A DNA stretch of 64,000 nucleotides from Kuschelorhynchus macadamiae (GCA_030620095.1 JAUTXW010005208.1:1-64000), one strand, 5' to 3'. Numbered from the stretch's first letter, positions 11,190 through 24,264 are shown. Notes: generated from the sequence alone by a model not told the origin. Made by a program: numbers and translations.

Positions 11190-13330
11190 TGATCTTGAAA
11201 TTTTTTTAATAAATCAGCAGAATTCACTCCTATGAAGATAAATTATACATAGTTAAGAAATAAAGCGACCTGTTCCAGATGTAAGTAAACGTCTTGTTGC
11301 TATAGGTGGGGTAGGACCAAATCGGGGTTTTCATAACACTTGGTATGGAAAGTACGACCGGCTTACTGGTAGTGTAACATTAAGTAAATTATTTTATTGG
11401 CCATGTATTTTATTTGCAACAAATAATGGCAACAAAATTTTGTCAAAAAGTGGTTATAGTGATTTAAAAAATTTGCCTCGGGGTCTGTTACTACACAATA
11501 AAAGAACTCGACATATTTCTTCATATTGCAAGCTTACTCTCACGAGAAAACAAAAGCAAAATATCGCCACAGCAATAGACAAAAAACAGAAATTCAAAAT
11601 TTTATTGCTAGGGTTAAAGAGAACCAACAAATTTTAAAAAAGTCTCATTGATATTACTTTACACCTCTGTAAGCAAGAATTAGCTTTCAGGGGGCATGAT
11701 GAACCAAATGAATCTTTAAATCGCGGTAATTTTAAAGAGCTAGTTATTCTTGTTAGTAAATATGACACAAATTTAAAAACATTTTTAGAACTTAATAATG
11801 ATAATAGATCAGTTTTTTTCTGGGACATCCAAAACAATTCAAAATGAATTAATTGATTCAGTTGCTTATGTTGTAAATAAAATAATTGAGGACGAAATTT
11901 CAAATTCTTTGTTTTTTTCCTGGCAAGTTGCTGCATAAGCATAAGCATGTAACATAAGCTGCCATTCACAATTATCCGTCATTTTTCGTTACGTTATAAA
12001 TGGTCAACCTGCGATTCATGGGATGACGTAATTTCTGGGCGTTCTGCGCAAGATTTATTTCAATTTTTATCCACCAAATTCGAAAAATTTAAATTGCTTT
12101 CGAAATTAGTGGCTCAAACATATGATGGGGCTTGCGTAATGTCGGTAGAAATAAACGGTTTACAGACAAAAATTAAATCTATAGCACCACAAGCATTGTT
12201 TACGCATTGCTATGCACATGTATTTAATTTGGTTATAAGTAATGCGTGCAGTTCAATTGATCAGGTTAAAGTGTTTTTCTCAACCCTATCAGGTTTTTGA
12301 TCATATTTTTCTAAATCTACAAAGCGGGCCCAAGTGTTAAAACAAATTGGATGTCCTCCAATTTATACCTACTAATGTAGCAACTCGTTGGAATTTTACT
12401 TCACGCGCAGTTTTGACAGTTAATAACAATAAGGACAAATTACTTGAGACTTTTAATTTTATTATTAATAGTCGCGATTTCGATCAAAAAGCACTTAGAG
12501 AAGCAGCAGGTTTAAAAACTTTTTTAGAGGATCCTCAGAACATATTTTTTTTAGAAATATTTGAATTAATTTTTCCCCAAACCAATATCGTTTTTTCTAT
12601 TTTACAAAATAGAAATACAGATGTTGTTAAAACAAGAAATTTACTACAGACTACTCTAACTAAAATTCATGAGTTTAGGAGTAACAGTACCTAGTTTGAT
12701 TCAATGTATGAAAAACTGGATGTCGGCGCTTTACACTCAAACGTCGTAAAGGATTTGAAATGTCAGATAAAACTCAACAATTAAGGCAATTTTTTTTTTG
12801 AAATTCTTGATATTATAGCGAATCAAATAGAGGTTAGGTTTTGTGACATAGAAAAACTACATTTCTTTGATCTAAATATTTCAAAATTCTCAATTTTTGC
12901 AAAAGAATTTCCTCATGAGCTTTTAAAAAATTTGACCACCCAATACAATATATTTGATATAAATCAACAAAAAGCGAATTAATCGTTTTATACGGGAACG
13001 ATATGATAGAAAGTTGCACAAACCCTTATGAAATGTTGAGTTTTTTTCATGATAATGATTTAAAACTTTGTATACCAGAACTTTTTAAATTATTATGAAT
13101 TGCTGTTGTTTTGCCAGTGACAACCGCGTCAACAGAAAGAAGTTTCTCCGCGCTGAAAAGAATTCAAAAATTTAAAATTATATTAGAAATACTACTGGAC
13201 AGGCGCGAGTAATATGGTAAAAATCTCAATTGAAAAAGGAATTATAAAATAACAGGATGAGAACGTTTTCATAGAGGAAGTAATTAGATCATTTTGCAGG
13301 ACAGAAGAATCGCAGAATTCCTTTAATTTA
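11190..13330 (+). pseudogene. hAT transposase, multiply frameshifted
   Basis: In order, the sequence shows a TTF-type zinc finger (WYGKYDRLTGSV, then SKSGYSDLKNLPRG at about 11,345-11,480), a central region with NELIDSVAYVVNKIIEDEIS, then LVAQTYDGACVMS and HCYAHVFNLVISNAC (12,094-12,300). A helical insertion follows at 12,347-12,694, and a C-terminal dimerisation motif TTASTERSFSALKRI at about 13,115-13,160. These blocks are the standard hAT order in ZMYM1-like insect transposases. At least five stops or frameshifts separate the blocks, so no protein is made. The product would have been a nuclear DDE transposase. Confidence 0.85.
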
Positions 13331-13719
13331 AAAAAAACTTTAATTTCTAGAACTCGCGTTTTTCCTTTAGAATTAACTTTTTTTCACATTTTTAGAATAT
13401 AGGTATACTTTATTTTACGCCGAGGTGACTTATTTTAAAGTTTATTTTGTAAATTTTTTACAAAGTTATTGCTATTAATTTTTAAATTTATATTTATATA
13501 TTTAATGTCTTTATCCTTTTCTCTATACTCCCACCATAGGTGCGTAATAAGTACAGATTTTCATATAAACAAAATTTTATAAATTTAATAATTTAAATTA
13601 GTAATATTTTTTCAAAATTTATTATGCAATTGACGAAATAGAGTGGTCACTAGAGTAACTTAGAAATTTAACCATATTAAAAATAATTTTCTTCAAATGT
13701 GCGTAACCACGTTCTAATA

Positions 13720-13735
13720 CCACGAGCCGCCCCTG
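13720..13735. repeat. hAT right terminal inverted repeat
   Basis: CCACGAGCCGCCCCTG; its reverse complement starts CAGGGGCGG, like many hAT ends. The adjacent 8 bp (CTCTTTTG) would be one half of the target duplication, but its partner was not found. Confidence 0.6.
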
Positions 13736-13974
13736 CTCTTTTGTAAAACCCAAACTAGTCGGATTTTAATAAGTGAGGGATCGAAATATTCGTACTATTT
13801 TCGCGAATATCTCTAACTATATAGATTTACCAGAAATTTAATATGATCGAAGTGAGGGGCCATTTTGAGAATCACAAAAAAAAATATTGTTTCCAATTCC
13901 ATTTCACACAATAGGACGATTACTTCGGCGGTCCAACACACGTAAAATCTTCGGTACACATAAGAAAATGTATC

Positions 13975-14375
13975 TTTTCAAACAGAAGTAGTACATAAAA
14001 TTCCTTGTGAGAAGCGTATTTAGGAGAAACAGGACGCTCTATATCCACTAGACTTAAGGAACATAGACGATGTATTAAAAAGAAAGAAATTGCTCAATCT
14101 GCTGTAGCTAAACACCAACATACCAGTGGTCATATCATAAATGTAAAAGAAACCAAGGTATTAGCATCGGTTCCAGGATTTTACAAACGAAAAATTAGAC
14201 TACTGAAATCTTTAAACGTATAAAAAACTTCAATACGAATACGGGTTACGGTCTATGACACACATGGAAACCGATCTTAATACAGGCTCACTGGTCGGCG
14301 AGCACAAGTAGGGTATAAAGGCCTGCCTGAATCTCTCCGACCTCATTCAATGTTCAGATCTCGTGGAGTAAATAA
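13975..14375 (+). pseudogene. Penelope-like element 3' part: GIY-YIG endonuclease
   Basis: The frame HKIPCE, shifted by one base into AYLGETGRSISTRLKEHRR and then AVAKHQHTSGHI, is the GIY-YIG nuclease that ends Penelope-like ORFs. GIY is degenerate as AYLG, while the catalytic Arg of R-x-x-E-H is retained. After it comes IKNFNTNTGYGL and a short terminal segment with GGGTATAAAGG, then TTCAGATCTCGTGGAG (about 14,352). That last word is shared, in the opposite orientation, with the terminal repeat at 24,342-24,501. The reverse transcriptase is missing, so this is a truncated copy. Confidence 0.75.
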
Positions 14376-14987
14376 TGTTAATTACTTAGATTAATGCAAA
14401 CAGGTAGAGATCACAATTCATTAATAAATCACGTTAGGGGTATACGCCAACATGGTTCCCCTAGTTTTCATATTCTATCAATCAATGTTTACAATAAAAC
14501 AAGAGGTGAGCAGGTGGCCATGTGTTGACTACTACCAATGGCGGTACGACTATTTACTTTCCGCACAAGGAAATATCGTTAATCGTGAAAAAATCACTGT
14601 TCCCGGTTTTTATAGATCTTCGTTTTAGAGTTTCTGAATGGCGAAAAACATGTTTTTCCATTTCCGTCGGTCGATCTGTTCGCGGCGTAGCTAAAAAATC
14701 TATTTACCCGATCAACTTTAATTTTATTTAACTTTGTATAAAATATAAGACTGATACAAAAATAAATGGTAAAATATTGATATGAATTCAACATGGCGGA
14801 ACAAAATGACGGCCTATTAAATTATTTGAAGTACGAAAATGAAGAAACGGGTCATGCTTCGCATTCCTTGACAAAAGGAAAGATTAGGTATTATTACCAT
14901 ACTATGGCATCATTTTCAGTGTTTTTACAAATTTATGCTGATTTGTTTAATGCCAATAATAAGATTTGCGAAATAGTGATCTAACAT
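14376..14987. other. AT-rich spacer
   Basis: Contains a 63-codon frame (14,793-14,984, plus; starts MAEQNDGLLNYLKYENEETG) that I do not recognise and would not call a gene without expression evidence. Nothing else seen. Confidence 0.4.
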
Positions 14988-15599
14988 CGGAAATCACGAA
15001 ATAGCATCCGAATTAACGAAATCGTTTCTTACTTGTTGGGTTAATTACCTACAAATTAAAAAAAAATTTGGCAACACAATACATAATGCACAGCAGACGA
15101 AATTCTTTCCCCACTTCACTATCTAAATTCAAAGGATTAATTTAGGCAAGTTTCAAAGAAATTTATTTATTTATTTATATATCATGCGTTCAGAGTATTA
15201 AACTAAAACCTCATCATATAGAAGTATTAATAGCAAAAAGTTTTTCTTTTCACCTGTTATCTTTGTTTTTAAGCAGCGTAAAGTAAAGTTTATTCAATAT
15301 AAATTATACTTCTCATGGAAGTTTGGATTTAATTTGTCTCCATTTAGTAACCAATGTTTTAAGACAATGCCTGCTACTTTGATTAATTATGCGTTTTTAA
15401 CGGTTATGCACCAGATTCAATTGTTTTACTACGCTTTTATTGGCCTCATTACTCGTCTGATTGTATGTTGGTATGTTTAGTTCCAATCGTGTAATGGATT
15501 TTTCACCACTTCCAAATAGCCGATTAATTTCAAATTTGACATGCAATTTTTTTAATTAATAAAAAAAATAAAAACAAGTAAAAAAGAAACACTTTTAGG

Positions 15600-16135
15600 C
15601 ACAAAAAAATCCGAATTTTTTTAGTCAAAATTCAAAATGGCGATGCAAATAAAGCGAACGAATTTTGTCATTTATACAGATTCGACTGAAACATCGATAC
15701 CTAGAGGTATGTAAGAGTGAAAGTTAAGCATTTTTAACAGACTAATTTTAACATTTTTGCAGATTTAACTAAAATTCGGTATTTGGTGGTATTTAAGAGT
15801 GTACATCACGAATTTTTATCAACATTTAAAAATTCAAAATGGCGGTGCCAACATGGCGAACGAATTTTAACATTTGTGTCGATTTGACTGAAAATCGGCA
15901 TCTGGAGGTATTTAGGAATGCACGTAATACAATTTCAGTAGATATATAAAAAATTAGAAGGAATACCAAGTTGGCGAATTTTAACATCCAGGCAGATTTA
16001 TTTGAAAATAAGTATTAAGAATATGATTCATACATTTTTAGTAATAAATATTCAAAATGGCGAGATCAACAGTTGTACAGATTTGACTGAAAATTGGTGT
16101 TTAGGGGTATTTAGGTGCACTCTTAAATGAATGGA
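15600..16135. repeat. Degenerate tandem repeat, ~100-bp unit paired as ~210 bp
   Basis: AGATTTGACTGAAAATCGG-like words recur near 15,680, 15,762, 15,880, 15,990 and 16,078. TTCAAAATGGCG marks every second unit (15,631, 15,833, 16,051). The array is old, with many substitutions. Confidence 0.65.
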
Positions 16136-18430
16136 TGAATTTTTTGCCAACACTTTGATAGTATGATTAGAATTGTTTTTAAGTAAGCGTTTTTTGTAGG
16201 TTTATAAATATAAAAATGGAAGCATACTAAAAGGTGAAAATAAATTGGTTGTCGCAAAAAGAAGATAAAAGATTCAAGGGAGGATTCTTTGAGTATTAAT
16301 AAGACAACATATTCCCATAAATATATATGCAGAGTATTTCAAATTGAAGGAAAAACCGTGTGCATATTTCTGAAATATATCTATGATTGTATTGAAGCTG
16401 GGCATGATTTCTCGTAAGGTTAAAAGGAATTTTTATACTAAAACAACTTTTTGGATTATCAAGTGAGTGTATCTGTTTTTTATTATTTGTTGTAAAATTG
16501 CGTCAATTTTATAAGAACATTCCTTGTGATATACAATTAATTATTTTTCAAAAGTTTAAGGCATATTAAATTTGTCTTGTCACAGCACAAGGAGCATTCA
16601 TTAAAACAGTCTTAAAATTATATCTAAAAAAATCGGTAACTTGACTTTTACCTTTCTTGTAATGGATTCCGCCACACACACATATAACACCGTTTATATA
16701 TAGATATAGTTATTTGGTAGTACCTTAAATACATTATATAAAAAGACCATCATTTTGTTCCATCATAATGGCTCCTCATTAAAATTTTAACCAACATTTT
16801 TTATGAAACTTTTTTTGTTGTAAGCTTAAAAATCAATCCAATAAGTAGTTTTTTAAACCGAATTTTAAAACATTTACTTAATCCGCCATTTTGGTTTTGT
16901 AAATTTTTACCAGTTCATCCCTATTTATCATTTGATTATGGGTAAAATTTGAAAACAAACAATGAAGTAGTTTTTGCATTGATTTTCATTTTCCTAAGTC
17001 GCCTTTTTGATCCGCCACAACGAATTTTTACCAAAATATTAACATGTCATCCTCATATTACCTTTAATTTTTAACCAACATTTGAAGTAAATAGGATAAG
17101 TAGAATCCGACGGAATTGAGAAAACATGTTTTTCGGCATCTAGGTACCCTAAAACATAAAGATCTGAAAAAAAATCTCGAGGGGACATTTTTTTACTATT
17201 ACTTTCCTCTTAAGAGGAAAGTAAAAGAAAGCGGGCACTATAATTAATAGCTAATTTTAAAAAAACAGATTTTTTTTTATTTTCAATGTTCTAAACCTTA
17301 CATTCTAAACCAGTACATTTTTACTTTTCGTTACTCAAAGAATCACTATTTAAATTCCGTTACCTCACAACATGTAAATAAAAAATTGGCAAGCAAAAAT
17401 GTAAAATGACCCGAAAGCATATGAAAACTTATGGTTTGTCACCAAATCAACTGACCGCACCTGAAATCAAACGATTTCCTGAGATATCATCCAAAATCTA
17501 GTGATTTCCGAAATCGCTGTTATGTTTCTTTTGTAGTGAAACGCCCCTCGGAGCTATTTCCCAATAAATATTACTTTAAGTTAAAAGGTAAACTTTATTC
17601 GGAATAATATTGAACACGAAAATGTTAAACGGCTATTTTTTACAAATTTCAGACTGCCGCACGCATAGTTAGGTCAACTGAAGCTCCTTATAGTTTCACG
17701 ATGTCCAAGATAAAGTAACTAAAACTTAAAAATATTTAAAAAATCACTGTTCCCTTAATCTTGCGCACATTTAGAATGCTGGTTCCTGTAGTAAGGCAAA
17801 ATATAAGAACAAGATTTGAACCAGACAAACATCACACAATAACCCATATAAACCCATGCAGTAGTGAAGCTAAGAAAAGCTTGGTAATTATAATTTTAAT
17901 TTAATTAAGTTCTGCGTTAAAATATTTTTTTTTTGGCAAATTAAGCTTAAAGGTTATTGTAGTTCGATGACTACGCTACTAATTCTAAGCCTCGTCTACT
18001 CGTATAGCCGGTCACGCGACCCTTTCTTTGATGTAGACCACTGTACTGACTGTACTAGTCTCCTGTAAGAAACCCTGGAGAATGAAAGTGGGATAGCCTA
18101 ACACGTGAAGTAGTCGATCGAGGTTATCATATCTAAATAAGACATTTCTTACTGGTGTAATCTGATCCGAGGGTTTGGGTATTTTCGCTTGTATTTTGCA
18201 AGAAAAGTAATTTCTTTATACTACTTAGAAACTAATATTGCAAAAACATTACTATTCTTTGTATGAAAATTTTGTTGCATCATGTTTAAGTAAATCCATA
18301 TTAATATAAATTCGTATAAACAGAGTTGGTTTGTTTAGAATTGGCATCATCGTACAATCGACCTTATACTGTGAGGCATGCTTGGCAGTGGCGAAATATG
18401 CAAATAATGGCCTCTATTTTTTTTTACTCT
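16136..18430. other. AT-rich DNA, no gene recognised
   Basis: Low-complexity AT-rich sequence with scattered CCGCCATTTTG-like words around 16,880 and 16,990. A possible inverted-repeat end lies at 17,461-17,521 (see findings). No coding region or RNA gene seen. Confidence 0.45.
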
Positions 18431-18439
18431 AAGGATAAT

Positions 18440-20590
18440 TATAAGGATAACTTTTGATATACAAACTGTAGGATTTTTTTCATATTATCTCTTGGACTTT
18501 TAAAAATAAATTAATAAAAGTGTGAGAACTAAGAAACAAAATAAACTTCGTTTTTTTACACAGTACACCCTGTATATGTTTCTCCAGTTAGAAAGATCGT
18601 TTTTTCCTGATTTCAAAAATATAGGATTTGTTGATTTTTGGTTCAGCCGCTTTTATATTATTGAAGTTTAAAATTGAATTACTTTGACATGGTTATGAGA
18701 ATAGCCATAGTATAACAACCTTTTCGCTTGTTATAAAGTTTGATTTAAATTGAATCTGCATTGGATGCATTACATTATGCAAATCAATATCGATCATGTC
18801 CGTATGTCGTGTCTTAATGCACAAGGTTTAGTGAGTACCGCAAATTAAAATAAAAGTTATTTATAAAGCCAATACAAATGCATAATATTACTGTACTTTT
18901 AGAGATTTAAGTTTAATTAAGGTTGTTTAAAAGTTCCTTGTCTAGTAATTCGGTACAGTTTAACAATTATCATATTGAATTATTTGTAAATGTTAGACAT
19001 CTTTCTACCTTTTTAAATTTGAAGCCACATTAAGGAATGTCGTATTTCCGTACTCTTTTCTGTTCCTTGAAAACGAACAAAAGAGTCTGGAAGGATCACG
19101 GAACCCTCTTTTGCCAAACTACTACGTTGTAAGATCTGAGCCATAACACCTGGTAAGCTATTTATTTTGTTAGTTTTGCATATATTTTAGAAACGTGCTT
19201 TATGAAAGCGTGGTCTAGTGGACTGCATTTTCTTTCAGGCTTCTATTCGCCCTTTTATTCAACTTTTAATGTTCGAATTAATACAACGGCGGTTATAAAA
19301 ATTTGATGTATGGTTCTCTTTGATTCCAAATGCAATTAATTTAACTTGCTTCAAATGGATTTCAAAAAATCACTTAAATTACCTAATATTGATTTAAGAT
19401 CAGCTGCTTAAAAATTATTTAAAACTATCAATGGATCATATATACATTTAGGTTTGGGTTCTTTGTTTTTTTCATAAGGACAATATATCCCTTTAGATTA
19501 CATTATATTGATTAGATTGTCTGCTTTAAGAAAAGGTAACTACCATTAAACTAACAGAAGCTCATGTCCTTTTTCACATTTTTAGTTTTAAAGCTGAGTT
19601 GCCTTATATCTTGGAAATTGTGAACAAACAATTTTTTTTAACAATTTTTTTTTTAATACCTTGATTTCTGGCTTATCATTATTTGGTAATCTTTGAATAA
19701 TTGATCTATTAATACGAGATTTATATAATCTTATTGCTTTTATAAATTAAGGCATACATCTCCAATCAAGTAAAATTGTATCAAAGGATATATAACATTA
19801 TAATATTTCATAAGTTCTTTTGAGAAAATTCCTCAAATTTGGCATCAAGAGAAATTGATTTTTTTTGTAGCTCATATGCTATATTAAATAATTTTAAATA
19901 TAAAATAATAATAAATTCACTATAAACATGCTTTTTTTCTGGTTATAAATCTTCTTAAAAAATATGTTTATAAAGAAACGCAATATATGATGTTAGTTGT
20001 AAAATTAAGTGTTTCCTTTATTTTTTTAATTCTTATTATAAACTAACTTCTAAAATAGTATAGTTTTTCTTTGATCACTATATTTTTCTTCTTATGAGTT
20101 CCGTTAGCTCTGGCGCCCAATTCTCAAATTATTCAATTAACTAACAACTATTGCATTTTCAATTAGCTAGAGAAAATTAAAAGATTAACATATAAATAAA
20201 GCTCAATTAACATCAGTTAGCGGAGTTGAACTTATAACACTTTTTTGGTAACTCTAAAGAATCACTCAACAACAAATAATTAAAATAATAACAATTCGCC
20301 TTATAATAGATACAACTTGAATTTACTAATGCAATTAAATTTGAAACTTCAATATTATAAAATGGCTGAACCAAACATCACAAACTCTATATTTTTGAAA
20401 TCATGAGAAAAATCTTTTTCGGACTAGACGTACATATACAAGGTATTTTTTAAAATAGGGTTGTAGTTTTTAGATTTAGATTTTGTTTCTCAGTTTTCCG
20501 ATATTCATTTGTTTCATTTTGTTTATTCCAAGTCCAAGTTCAAAAGATAATATGGAAAAAATCCTACAATTTTTACATTTAAAGTTTTTT
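18440..20590. mobile_element. Long inverted-repeat (foldback/MITE-like) element, ~2.1 kb
   Basis: The arm at about 18,440-18,680 aligns with the reverse complement of about 20,335-20,590. Shared words include CTTGTATATG/CTGTATATG, TGATTTCAAAAATATAG, GGTTCAGCC and GAGAAACAAAAT. The arms are about 220-240 bp and diverged. The 1.65-kb interior has no open frame I recognise. I could not define exact termini or a target duplication, so the superfamily is unknown. Confidence 0.6.
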
Positions 20591-20599
20591 CCTATGCCT

Positions 20600-21530
20600 T
20601 ATAAATAACCCCCTAGGTGTTTGTATTAAATGAAAACTCCATGAGAAGTGTTACTAGTCACCCTTATTAATACGAGTATATATCATGTTTGCACCTCAAT
20701 ATTAAGAATGTTTATTTTTCATGGCCATCTACGAGTAATTTTAGGTAATTTTAGATTTTAAAAAATCCAATATTTTTTTAAATATATAAGCTACTCAAAA
20801 ATAAAAAATTGCAACTGCAGAGAAGGGATTACTTCACTGTACAAATAAAACTCAATTAAAATCCCACATTTACAGAGTGTAAAAAGAAATATTTAAACAT
20901 ACATGTTTTATTAACGCCCTGCAGATAAATAACCAAATACAGAAACACTACATTACTAACTAATTTAGAGGACATTAATAATGAAAAAAAGTTTTTAAAA
21001 ATAATTTTTAAATTTACGAGTTTCAATTTTACCAGTGCCACTTCAAATGGACCAACGAACCCAATATAGTTTATTTTAATTGGTTAAATAGCTGTTTCCC
21101 TTTAAAGCGAGCCGTTGTTTGTAACCCTTAAATTTCTATTCATTATTTTTTTTTTTTGAAATAATGAGCCATTTTTGAAAAAAGTTAAAAATTCTGAACA
21201 CTGGTATGTAAAAATAAGTGTTTATTGTGCTGCTTTTTCTGACCACAAGAAAACCAGCTAAGCCCCTAGTATTTATTTTAGTAAATTTATGATTTTAAAA
21301 TCTGATAGATTTTTCGTGATAACCAACCAAAATTACCCAAAAATGGTCTTTTATGCTTTTTACTAAAATGAGCAGTTTTTTAGTAAATCAGACAAATCTG
21401 TACTCTGCAAATACATGCCTTATAAAAACAATTCCTGAAAATAACATAGTGAAAACTGACAATGAATATTAAAAATGATCAATAGTAATAGTCTTGTTAA
21501 AACATTATTAGTTATTTGTTTTCTGTTTTT
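20600..21530. other. AT-rich DNA, no gene recognised
   Basis: No coding feature supported. The stretch probably includes the 5' non-coding part and terminus of the DUF4817-type transposon whose ORF begins at 21,534, but I could not delimit it. Confidence 0.4.
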
Positions 21531-21533
21531 AAA

Positions 21534-21624
21534 ATGGTTGAATACACAAATGATGAAATGGCAGATATGTACTTTGTAGTAAGATTTCCGCAACGTCCAG
21601 TATCTAACACAAAAATCTTTGATT
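21534..21624 (+). pseudogene. DUF4817-type transposase, N-terminal part (5' of the LTR insertion)
   Basis: The reading starts MVEYTNDEMADMYFV and continues RFPQRP, then NTKIFD. This is the opening of the insect DUF4817-type transposase (YTNEEMADMHF followed by RFPxR). Part of the helix-turn-helix between these blocks has been lost. The frame is cut by the Ty3/Gypsy LTR at 21,625 and resumes at 24,887-25,670. Confidence 0.7.
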
Positions 21625-22077
21625 TGTTAAATAAAAAAAAATCATGATGATGATGATGATGATGATGGGATAAAAAGGTATTTTGTATTAATTTATTATT
21701 ATTATTATTTATTTTTGTTGGATGCCAGGTTTGAAAGGAAAACGGAAGTGTAATTATTTGATTTTTTTAGCAACGATTATGTGGTTGTAATTTATTTAAT
21801 AAAAATGGGTATATTAAATTCACCTCACCTTACTACATACAGTGTTACGGCCGAATTAGAGAACTCCGGAAACTTTATCGATTTCTCGGCGAGGACTTTG
21901 AAACTCGACCGTTAGATGGATTTGGTGGTACTATTCGGATTTTACAAGGTCTATAGGCTGGGCTGCCGTCGACTAACTAGATGACTAGAGTGATGATTTG
22001 GTAAAGTGGGTCGTGGTAAAAAGAAATAGAAAAATTATGCGCCACCTGTTTTTGTTAGGAAAATATAACCATTTACA
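21625..22077 (-). repeat. 3' LTR of the Ty3/Gypsy element
   Basis: Read on the minus strand it begins TGTAAATGG at 22,077 and ends TTTAACA at 21,625. It contains an (ATG)n run (about 21,643-21,668) that the 5' LTR lacks. The rest aligns to 24,282-24,886 once the 160-bp insertion there is removed. Confidence 0.8.
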
Positions 22078-22092
22078 ACACCTCCCCTCCTT
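22078..22092 (-). promoter_or_regulatory. Polypurine tract
   Basis: On the minus strand, AAGGAGGGGAGGTGT lies directly before the TGTAA start of the 3' LTR, the expected place for the plus-strand primer of reverse transcription. Confidence 0.8.
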
Positions 22093-22249
22093 AAAATAAA
22101 GATTTGAAGAAACTTTTTCTGATTAAAAAAAATTAGACTTATCCAATTAGGGCTCAAAAAAATGTACTTATTTTTAATGTAAATAAAAGAGATAAAATGA
22201 GTTTGATGCAGTTCAGATGGAGTCATCGGGTGGATGAGCTTTTAGGTCT

Positions 22250-23968
22250 TTGGCATTCCAAACAAGAAAGTTTTACCAATTGGAATCCGTGAGTTCATAA
22301 GTCCATGGTGACAGGACACGAGAAATAACATAGGGTCCTGAAAATTTAGGAGCTAGTCTAAAAGTAAAGTTTTTCGAAGCATCTGATAAAATGTAATTTT
22401 TCTTCCAGACTTTCTGATTTAACACAAAGTGATCATCTCGTCGACAAAGGTTGTATGCAAAATCTACAAAAACTAGCGGTAGGCTAATTTCATGTCTAAA
22501 AACTACAAAATTCGTAGTCAAGCCTGTAGTCTGATGTTTTGCCGATCGGATTGAACAACCAGCTTTAGCCAGGAATTTATCACAATGTCGCTGATCCTTG
22601 CTTACTTAACACGTAAGAATGGCCTTTAATAGGCGATGTACTCGCTTCACGGGATTCGCTTGAGGATGGTAATTGGCGGCATATCGAATTTCTATGCCAT
22701 AGCATTTCAAAGTATCTCGAAAAGTTTTACTGCGGAACTGGGGACCATTATCAGCAATTAGTTTATTAGGTATCCCATATATTAGTATTACCTAATTCTT
22801 CAACCATTTCAAAATAGATGTAGTTTTAGCGAAACGAAGAGGAAAAAATAGGCAAAATTTGCTGAACAGATTACAAACAAAATATATATGAATGACCAGA
22901 GCTAGAGGGTGACACTGGACCAACAATATCAACACTGATGACCTGCCAAAGTCTGGAAACAGTTGTTGACGCTTAGTTTCAATACAGGTTCGGCATCTCT
23001 TAATATATCGTGAAACGCCACATTTGATTTGGGGCCAGTAATACTTCTGGGTGATGCGAGAGAGTGTTTTAAACACCTCTCAATGTCCACATATCGAAGG
23101 GCCGTGGTTTGAACGTATTATTTCTCACCGACGTTCTCCGAAAACCACGAGAAGCCATTCATCTTCGGGATTTACAAGAGACGGATATGGATGCCTAGCT
23201 GGTTTATACAACTTGCATTGTTTCACAAGGTGTTCTTTAATTGTATTAAAAGCTGATTCACAATTTTGGTCCCAATTAAATTTAATATCTTTTCTTGCGA
23301 GTGAGCTAAGAGGAGCTCAGGATCAACCAAAAGACCGGATGCGCTGACAACATAGCCCAAATAGTTGAGTTCTGGCTTACAAAAGACAAACTTTTCTATA
23401 TTCAAAATTAAACCAGCACGGACAATACGGTTTGTTACTTCACGCAGGATTTGAACATGTTCCTCAAAGGAAGGCGCGCAAATAATGACATCGTCTAAAT
23501 AGACAAATACAAATTCTTCCAATTCAATACCAATAACGCGATCAAAGAGCCGTTGCCACATAGCTGGTGCATTAGACAAGCCAAAGGGCATACGTATAAA
23601 TTGATAGACCTCGAGGCGGAACGGTAAAAGCGGTAAGTGGTCTTGATTCCTCTGCAATAGGTATCTGCCAATAAGCTGATTTTATATCTAACGTGCTGAT
23701 ATATTTTGCGTTTCGTAATTTGTCTAGAATTACAGATACGTACGCGATTGGGTAGATCAAGAACAGTGACACGGTTCAGTGAACGATAATCAATACAAAA
23801 TCGCGAACCACCTGTTTTCTTCTTAATCGTTACAATTGGCCACGACCATGGAGACACAGACGGTTCGAATTTTACTCTAAAAAAAATTAAATCAGGAAAA
23901 AAGCTCAATATTTCAGTGTATTTATTCACAATTAATTTAATATTCACTACAATCGCCAGCATGAACAA
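22250..23968 (-). pseudogene. Ty3/Gypsy pol remnant: RT and integrase
   Basis: The RT blocks run from CIDYRSLNRVTVLDLPN, then DIKSAYWQIPIAEESRPLTA and MPFGLSNAP, to the catalytic FVYLDDVII (about 23,500-23,850), with frameshifts near 23,650. RNase H is essentially deleted. Integrase follows: a zinc-binding HHCC domain (NHGP…CGH, CRTCIETK; 22,960-23,130), core aspartates in SVDIVGP and ADNGPQF, and a C-terminal LAPKFSGPYVISRV (22,273-22,521). The third catalytic position, normally Glu in NPVERV, reads NPVKRV (about 22,640-22,655), so the DDE triad is broken. The element could not move by itself. Confidence 0.85.
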
Positions 23969-24264
23969 ATCACCAATATGTGAAAAAACCTGTAAACTAT
24001 GTCCATGAATACCTGAATAAAAAAATTAGAAGTGTCTGTAAACATATACACCTAATATGAACGATCGCCTAGGAAATAAAATAAAAACGTATCTAATAAC
24101 ATATACCATAGGACCATAGGAATTTGTTAAGCACCCTGTATTACATCTAATAATATTTAAATACTCTATATGTATTCACCTATAGCTGGAAAAATTCTTA
24201 AGTAAACAATATAAATAAAATAAACAGCCAAAGTCTCCAATATAAACTAACTAAATTACAACAA

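Larger units (their letters stand above)
11190..13735 (+). mobile_element. hAT transposon remnant (ZMYM1-like lineage)
   Basis: A degraded hAT transposase is followed, about 400 bp downstream, by a terminus reading CACGAGCCGCCCCTG (13,721-13,735). In reverse this is CAGGGGCGGCTCGTG, a common hAT end. The left terminus with the matching inverted repeat was not found between 10,600 and 11,200, so the left boundary is set at the first recognisable coding sequence. Confidence 0.75.

Noticed and set aside
23051..23347. 98-codon plus frame in the Ty3/Gypsy region
   Set aside because: Antisense shadow of the integrase and RT remnants read on the minus strand.
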